61,216 bases of DNA, from contig NZ_JXAL01000020.1 of NCBI RefSeq assembly GCF_000829465.1, positions 1-61,216 of the forward strand, read 5' to 3'. Position numbers and translations under genes: made by a program. Shown piece after piece: positions 56,146 through 61,216 of this stretch. Every line of letters starts with the position of its first letter. Position 1 is the first letter of the stretch. This DNA is from Cohnella kolymensis. Its GTDB lineage: Bacteria; Bacillota; Bacilli; Paenibacillales; Paenibacillaceae. The notes under the pieces are model-generated. The model saw only the letters and a program-made list of their open reading frames with translations, made no database searches and had not been told where the DNA came from.

Positions 56146-56853
56146 TTAGGCGATACCCAAGTACGTCTTGATAATCTCGTCATTTTCAAGCATTTCTTCC
56201 GATGCGCCATGGGTTTTCACTTCTCCCGATTGCAGCACATAAGCTCGATCCGATATCGACAAAGCGGCCATTGCCAGCTGTTCGACGACCAGGATCGTTT
56301 TGCCTTCCTGCTTGAGCTGGATCAACGTATCGAAAATATGCTTCACATACAAAGGCGAGAGACCCATCGAAGGCTCATCCAACAATAAAAACTCGGGTTC
56401 CGACATGAGCGCGCGCGACAAGGCCAGCATCTGCTGCTCACCGCCGCTAAGCGTGCCCGCCGCTTGGTCGCGTCTTTCTTTTAATCTCGGAAAACGCTCA
56501 TACTCTTTCTCCATCAGCTCTTTCACTTTTTTCCTGTCGCCCCGGATGGTGAACGCGCCGAGAAGCAAGTTGTCCTCTACCGTCTGGTCGCCGAATACTT
56601 GCCGTCCCTGCGGCACATGAGAGATACCCTTTCTCACAATGTGATGGGCGCTCAGACCGCTGATCGATTGCCCGTCATAAGATACTTGTCCGCGCGATTT
56701 GACCAAGCCGGTTATCGCCTTAAGCAGCGTCGTCTTGCCTGCGCCGTTGCGTCCTACGACAGCTACGACTTCACCCTTCGCCACATGGAGATTGATCCCG
56801 CGCAAAGCTGAGGCATGCCCGTAATTAACCGATAGATTTTTTACCTCTAACAA
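56146..56853 (-). CDS. livF: branched-chain amino acid-type ABC transporter ATPase LivF
   Basis: 235 aa. Walker A GRNGAGKTT (~36-44), signature LSGGEQQMLALSRALM, Walker B FLLLDEPSMGLSPLY, H-loop VVEQLAM. LivF-type by GISHVPQGRQVFGDQTVEDNLLLGA. Its start overlaps the end of the LivM-LivG gene by 29 bp. Confidence 0.92.
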   Translation of the reverse strand: MLEVKNLSVNYGHASALRGINLHVAKGEVVAVVGRNGAGKTTLLKAITGLVKSRGQVSYDGQSISGLSAHHIVRKGISHVPQGRQVFGDQTVEDNLLLGAFTIRGDRKKVKELMEKEYERFPRLKERRDQAAGTLSGGEQQMLALSRALMSEPEFLLLDEPSMGLSPLYVKHIFDTLIQLKQEGKTILVVEQLAMAALSISDRAYVLQSGEVKTHGASEEMLENDEIIKTYLGIA

Positions 56854-58636
56854 GCTCGTTCACCTCTTCTCCGCCGAGATACGCTTCGATTACTTTCGGA
56901 TGGTTTTGAATGAACTCCGGGGTGCCTTCACACAGCTTTTTACCGAAATCCAGAACCGTGATCGTGTCGCAGATGTTCATGACGATTTCCATGTGATGCT
57001 CCACCAAGATGATTGAAAGCCCTGACTTTTTGAGACGCCTGATGACATCGTTGATCTTGTCAATTTCCACGTTGCTGGCGCCTGCCGCCGGCTCGTCAAG
57101 AATGAGCAGCGAAGGCTGCAGAGCCAAGCCTCTCGCGACTTCTACCAAACGCTGTTCGCCGTAAGAGAGATCCGCGGCGGTCTCATGAGCCCTGTCTTCC
57201 AAACCGACGATCCTCAGCAAGTCGTAAGCTTTGTTGTAAAACTCTTTCTCTTCTCTCGATACTTTGGCCGTGTGCACCAGATTGGCTAGAAAACCGGAAC
57301 GGAAATGACGGTGAAAGCCGATCAATACGTTTTGAATGACAGTAAGCTCATTGAACAGCTGTAAATTTTGAAAAGTTCGGGTAATGCCATGTTTGGCGAT
57401 CTGATGCGGCGCAAATTTGGTGATGTTCTTGCCTTGCCAGACGATAGATCCCCCTGTCGGCATGTACACACCGCTCAGTACATTCACCATGGTGCTTTTG
57501 CCGGAGCCGTTCGGACCGATAATCCCGTGAACGGTACCGCCTTTTATTTCTATATCCACATCGTCTACAGCCTTGAGTCCGCCGAACTGCATCCGAATTT
57601 TACCCAATTCAAGAATAGTGCCGTCCTTTGCTTCAGGAAGCTCCATGAGCGGCGCCGCTTTATTCAGTTCAAGCTTCCGTTCGTTCCGGTCGCCGCGGCC
57701 GAGCCACTTCCGGAGCAGGGGCAGCTTCGACAGCTCACCGACAACTCCATTGGGCAGAAGCAGCAAGCAGAGCAGCAAAATGCCGCCGAAAATAAACAAA
57801 TGATAGTCTACATATTTTGAGAACCATTGCGGCAGCAAAACAATGATTGCGGTTCCGACGACAGGACCCCACTTCGTTCCGGCGCCCCCGATGATGACCC
57901 CGGTTATAAACAAAATAGACTGATGAAATTCGAATGAGGAGCTGCTGATAAATCCGTTCTGGTGAGCGAACAATCCGCCGCCCGCACCGGCCATGAATGC
58001 GCTGATCGCGAGCAGAATTTTCCACCCGCGCACATTGACTCCGAGCACCTCCGACGCGACCTCGCTGTTGCCGAGCGCGGTGAACGTACGTCCGAAGCGG
58101 CCTTTAAAAATATTGGATATCCCGGCGGTGAAAAGAACCGCGAGCAAACCGATAAACCACATATATTCATAGGGTTGCAGCGTATAGCCGAAAAATGAAG
58201 CCGCGTTCGGAAAATAGCCCGCCGGCCCGCCCGTAACGTCGATCCATCGATTGGAGATAATGCCGATCAATTCCCCGAAAGCAATGGTAACCATCGCCAG
58301 ATAAGGACCTTTGGAACGAAGCGACAGCAATGCCACGACCGCTCCGAATGCGGCTGCCACCAGGCTCCCGAGCAGAATGCTCACAAAAAAATTCAAGCCC
58401 AGCGTTTTTCCGATAATAGCCGTTAAATAGGCTCCGATTGCATAAAACCCGACGTGTCCGAGCGACAGTTGATGCGATAATCCGACGAGCAGGTTCAATC
58501 CGACGATGACGATATAAGTGATCAGGAAGGTTTGAGCCATATGAATGTAATAGCCGTTATTGAACACCCAAGGAAAAGCATAGATCACGGCCAACGGAAG
58601 CCCAATCTGAACGATAAGCCAACGTAAACTTCTCAT
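56825..58636 (-). CDS. LivM-LivG fusion: ABC permease plus ATPase
   Basis: 603 aa. Residues ~1-315 are a LivM permease (about nine helices; LLVGLSHQLSLGHVGFYAIGAYLTAI, GPYLAMVTIAFGELIGIISNRW). After a linker (~315-345) comes a LivG ATPase: Walker A GPNGSGKST (~372), TRTFQNLQLFNELTVIQNVL, signature LSYGEQRLVEVARGLA, Walker B LLILDEPAAGASNVE, H-loop VEHHM. The signature is LSYGEQR, as usual for LivG. A single frame with no internal start signal, so this is a real fusion. Pairs with LivH and LivF. Confidence 0.92.
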   Translation of the reverse strand: MRSLRWLIVQIGLPLAVIYAFPWVFNNGYYIHMAQTFLITYIVIVGLNLLVGLSHQLSLGHVGFYAIGAYLTAIIGKTLGLNFFVSILLGSLVAAAFGAVVALLSLRSKGPYLAMVTIAFGELIGIISNRWIDVTGGPAGYFPNAASFFGYTLQPYEYMWFIGLLAVLFTAGISNIFKGRFGRTFTALGNSEVASEVLGVNVRGWKILLAISAFMAGAGGGLFAHQNGFISSSSFEFHQSILFITGVIIGGAGTKWGPVVGTAIIVLLPQWFSKYVDYHLFIFGGILLLCLLLLPNGVVGELSKLPLLRKWLGRGDRNERKLELNKAAPLMELPEAKDGTILELGKIRMQFGGLKAVDDVDIEIKGGTVHGIIGPNGSGKSTMVNVLSGVYMPTGGSIVWQGKNITKFAPHQIAKHGITRTFQNLQLFNELTVIQNVLIGFHRHFRSGFLANLVHTAKVSREEKEFYNKAYDLLRIVGLEDRAHETAADLSYGEQRLVEVARGLALQPSLLILDEPAAGASNVEIDKINDVIRRLKKSGLSIILVEHHMEIVMNICDTITVLDFGKKLCEGTPEFIQNHPKVIEAYLGGEEVNELVRGKKSIG

Positions 58637-58638
58637 GA

Positions 58639-59528
58639 TTAAAATTTCTCCTTGTAGCGTTTTCCGAACAGGCCTTGAGGAAGAAATGCCAGAATGCCGA
58701 TGATCAGGATGAACGATGCGGCATCTTTAAGAGAAGTGCTGTACATCGCGAATACGTTCTCCAGCACACCGAGCAGCAGAGCTCCTATCAAAATTCCCTT
58801 CGGATTTTCCAGACCGCCGATAATCGCTACCGCGAACGCTTTGAGTCCCAGGAATACCCCGATAAAAGCGCCCGGATTGACGAGCGGACCGACCATAATG
58901 CCTCCCGCTCCCGCCAGCGCGCCCGAGATAATGAAAGCAATCGACGCCATGAGCCGCGGGTTGATCCCCATCAAAGAAGCTGCACTCTTATTGAAAGCCA
59001 CGGCTTCCAACGCTTTGCCGAAGAAAGATTTTTTGAGAAAAAAGTACAGGATTGCCATCAGCACCGCACCGCCGATCAAGACGAAGAGCTCATGAGGCAA
59101 TATGCGCACCACGCCCAGGTCGATCACCTTGTTGCCGAACGGCGACTTTGCCGACACGACATCTCTTCCCCAGATCAGCATGGCGACGTTGCGCGTGATC
59201 ATGGCAACGGCAACCGTGCTCAAGATCCAGCCGATCGAATGGAAGCCTTTGAGCGGTCGTATGGCGACCTGCTCCAGCCCCAGCCTGCCAAACCTACTAA
59301 CAAAACCACCGCGAAGACCGCTAAAAGGAATGCAGCCCATATCGGCAGGCCGGACGTCGCGGCGGCGCCGAACACGCTTACTCCGGTCAACGCGCCTACC
59401 ATGACGAAGTCGCCCTGTCCGAAATTCATCGCGTTCGTTGTGACGAAGGTAATGTAATAACCTTGGGCAATGATTGCGTAGAGACTTCCATATACCAATC
59501 CGTTTAGCACGGCTTGCAACCAATCCAT
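58639..59528 (-). CDS. livH: branched-chain amino acid-type ABC permease LivH (one frameshift in this sequence)
   Basis: About 296 aa after repair, eight or so helices. N-terminal MDWLQAVLNGLVYGSLYAIIAQGYYITFVTTNAMNFGQGDFVMVGAL is typical LivH; C-terminal half has the EAA-like LMGINPRLMASIAFIISGALAGAGGIMVGP and GGLENPKGILIGALLLGVLENV. The frame breaks at the C4 run 59278-59281: one more base joins VGLAGWG to LEQVAIRPLKG. Ends 2 bp before livMG. Confidence 0.9.
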
Positions 59529-59568
59529 GACGCTGCCTCCTCAGTTCTGAACTTGATGCGCCAGCATG

Positions 59569-59597
59569 GTGAGGGAGTCCGCTGCGGACTCCCTTCA
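59569..59597 (-). promoter_or_regulatory. strong hairpin between livJ and livH
   Basis: Near-perfect inverted repeat around GGGAGTCCGC (arms GTGAGGGAGTCCGC and GCGGACTCCCTTCAC) without a T run, in the 96-bp gap after the binding-protein gene. Such hairpins often protect the upstream mRNA and let the binding protein exceed the membrane components. Confidence 0.6.
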
Positions 59598-59624
59598 CCT
59601 GCCCCCGCAAGGGGAACGAGCGGC

Positions 59625-60839
59625 TTATGAAGCTTTCACGACCTTGCTGTCCTTGTAAGTTCCGATGAATACATCGTCCGGACCGTAAGCTTCATGATTT
59701 TCCTTCGTAAACGGCTGCTTCTTGATCGCCGTAACGCCTTCGAAATCATTGATATTTTCAATCGCGTCGCGGATTTTCTCACCGTCCAACGCACCGGCTT
59801 TTTTAATGCCTTCCAAAATCAATTTCGCGCTGTCATAGCCTTGAGCGCTGGCTACCGGGAACACATTTTCACCGTATTTATCGATGATCTTCTTGTCGAA
59901 CGCTTTCGACTTGTCAGATTGGTCGACCGTGAACGATTGGACGAAAAATACGTTCTTGTTGACCAAGTCACCTACCAGCTTCACTACCGTAGGATCGCCT
60001 GTCGCCCATGTCGCGTAGATCGGAGCGTCCAATCCTTCTTTGTTGCGCGCTTCCAGCAGCTTAGCGGATTGCGGAGCCAATCCGTAGAACATGACGGCTT
60101 CAACGCCCGCCTTCTTCATATCGCGTACAGCTTGCTCCAGGTTCAATTCCTTCGGATCGAATGCGGAGACAGCGGCAGGCTCCAAATTGTAGTTCTCTTT
60201 CATTTGCTTCATGATGTCCGCTTTTCCGCCTTGTCCGTAACCTTCGGTATCGTGAATAACGCCGATTTTCTTCAAGCCTTGCTTGCCTGCCAATTCCTTC
60301 AGGATGGCGCCTACTTGAACGCTGTCCAGGGCGGATACGCGGAAAATGTAGTTTTTCGGCTCTTTGGCATAAGTGGCCACAATCGCGCTTCCCGTGGCAA
60401 CCGGAATGATCTCCGGAATTTTGGCTTCCTGCGTGAACTTGATATGTGCCGTAGCGTTACCGCTGTTGGCCGGACCGATCAATGCGACAACCTTGTCCTG
60501 GTTAATCAGCTTTTGAACAACCTCGACCGATTTTTCGGGCTTGGCTTCGTCGTCATACAAGACGAGCGTGGCATTCTGTCCGTTGAGACCGCCCGCAGCG
60601 TTGAATTCTTCGATCGCCAGCTCGGCGCCGCGTTTCACGCCTTCACCGAACAATGCCGTTCCGCCGGTCATGGAAATGGCAGCGCCGATTTTGATCGCAT
60701 CTTTGGACTGCTCTTGGCTGGCTGTATTGCTCGGTGCGTCGCTCGCCGCTCCTCCCTCATTCACTTTTGGAGAGCATGCCGATAATAGCAAAGCTGACAA
60801 AATCGCTAACAACGAAAAGTTCAACACGAGTTTTTTCAA
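59625..60839 (-). CDS. livJ: LivJ/LivK-type substrate-binding lipoprotein
   Basis: 404 aa. Lipobox LLSAC at ~18-22, then a Ser/Asn-rich linker and a type I periplasmic-binding fold: IKIGAAISMTGGTALFGEGVKRGAELAIEEFNAAGGLNG (~50-88), LIGPANSGNATAHIKFTQEAKIPEII, VIHDTEGYGQGGKADIM and VFPVASAQGYDSAKLILEGI. The family binds leucine/isoleucine/valine and also other amides and acids; specificity cannot be assigned. The operon context suggests a substrate that becomes acetoacetyl-CoA. Confidence 0.9.
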   Translation of the reverse strand: MKKLVLNFSLLAILSALLLSACSPKVNEGGAASDAPSNTASQEQSKDAIKIGAAISMTGGTALFGEGVKRGAELAIEEFNAAGGLNGQNATLVLYDDEAKPEKSVEVVQKLINQDKVVALIGPANSGNATAHIKFTQEAKIPEIIPVATGSAIVATYAKEPKNYIFRVSALDSVQVGAILKELAGKQGLKKIGVIHDTEGYGQGGKADIMKQMKENYNLEPAAVSAFDPKELNLEQAVRDMKKAGVEAVMFYGLAPQSAKLLEARNKEGLDAPIYATWATGDPTVVKLVGDLVNKNVFFVQSFTVDQSDKSKAFDKKIIDKYGENVFPVASAQGYDSAKLILEGIKKAGALDGEKIRDAIENINDFEGVTAIKKQPFTKENHEAYGPDDVFIGTYKDSKVVKAS

Positions 60840-61009
60840 AGCTTGAAACCCCTTTCAATAATTTAAGTTTTTCTTACGTAATAAGTTAAGAGCAAGAACC
60901 GTGCCAAAATATTTCAGAATGCTCATAACCTCTGAAAAACGCAGATCTACCTAGGGTTCTTGAGGCACGGGCCGGCAAAGTAACATTTAATTTTTATGTA
61001 TACAAAAAA

Positions 61010-61109
61010 GATATGTCGCAAATACGCGACACCTCTTTGAACGTTTGCCTTGCTCTGTAAGCGTTATCATGATAGTCGCACGAACGCGATATGTCTTAAA
61101 TTTGCGACA
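61010..61109. promoter_or_regulatory. cluster of TCGC-N6-GCGA-like palindromes upstream of livJ
   Basis: Site 1 at 61014-61031 (TGTCGCAAATACGCGACA), site 2 at 61076-61089 (TCGC-N6-GCGA) and site 3 at 61092-61109 (TGTCTTAAATTTGCGACA, left arm partly lost). Sites 1 and 3 sit in 22-bp sequences sharing 18 bases (GATATGTC..AAAT..GCGACA); sites 1 and 2 are 60 bp apart. They lie ~170-270 bp before the livJ start and could be operators or a repeat family. The 170 bp between this cluster and livJ show no gene. Confidence 0.45.
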
Positions 61110-61117
61110 GTTTGCAC

Positions 61118-61216
61118 TCTAATTGTTGTACGACCTCCTGCAGAAACTTGTCCCACCGCCGCCGTTAGTCTAATTTTTGTACGATCTCCCGCAGAACTCC
61201 GTCCGACACGCCGCCG
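61118..61216. repeat. two 47-48-bp tandem repeats at the window end
   Basis: 61118-61164 and 61169-61216 align along their length (TCTAATT.TTGTACGA.CTCC.GCAGAA near the start, CGCCGCCG at the end), period 51 bp. The array may continue past the window. No ORF. Confidence 0.6.

Noticed and set aside
59694..60785. 363-aa plus-strand frame opposite the binding-protein gene
   Set aside because: Shadow of livJ; no start signal or fold.

Overview
The window is a 61-kb piece of a spore-forming Firmicute chromosome, most like Paenibacillus or a close relative. The evidence is the 16S rRNA 5' end, the gene order polA-mutM-ytaF-coaE, a neighbourhood resembling dnaE-ytrH-ytrI-ytpI-ytoI of Bacillus, an alpha/beta-type SASP, a CdaS-type diadenylate cyclase, and strong Shine-Dalgarno sites throughout. 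The first ~10.7 kb look more AT-rich than the rest by eye.

Layout. 1-620: 5' part of a 16S gene on the minus strand, with its leader and two tandem promoters. 0.6-3.5 kb: glycosyltransferases. 3.7-5.0 kb: two tandem DAC-domain genes, the second with both catalytic motifs lost. 4.9-6.3 kb: rpiA and wrbA. 6.4-10.8 kb: a patchy block bracketed by two broken tRNA-Ala pieces. It holds an orphan thermolysin-type propeptide, an ArsB/NhaD transporter operon, a 37-codon gene and one intact tRNA-Ala. 10.9-17.5 kb: nrdR, SASP gene, lytic transglycosylase, coaE, ytaF, mutM, polA. 17.6-22.8 kb: pstSCAB2B1-phoU with a clear four-repeat Pho box. 22.9-28.5 kb: a soluble CBS chemoreceptor, then a sugar-catabolic operon facing an AraC regulator. 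28.5-32.8 kb: fumarase, phoR, phoP, with a second Pho box directly in front of phoP. 32.8-36 kb: yfbR, an MFS pump, a LysE-type exporter and a small membrane protein. 36.1-39.6 kb: citZ-icd-mdh. 39.9-44.9 kb: fxsA, thioesterase, pyk, accA, accD and a small gene. 45-52.2 kb: esterase, dnaE, ytrH, ytrI, ytpI, ytoI. 52.3-60.8 kb: one long minus-strand operon joining a branched-chain-amino-acid-type ABC importer to ketone-body enzymes (CoA-transferase, 3-hydroxybutyrate dehydrogenase, thiolase).

How the genes work together. Phosphate sensing (PhoR/PhoP) and uptake (Pst/PhoU) lie within 14 kb and share the same operator type, so they form a local self-amplifying regulon. Central carbon genes (pyk, accAD, citZ-icd-mdh, fumarase) are clustered. 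The liv-like importer plus CoA-transferase operon reads as an uptake-and-degradation unit for acetoacetate, 3-hydroxybutyrate or a related acid.

Caution on sequence quality. Nine single-base frameshifts occur in eight genes, including essential or central ones (dnaE, icd). Nearly all sit in short homopolymers, and each is repaired by one base. This pattern fits residual assembly indels better than gene decay. Spans given for those genes are the repaired ones.
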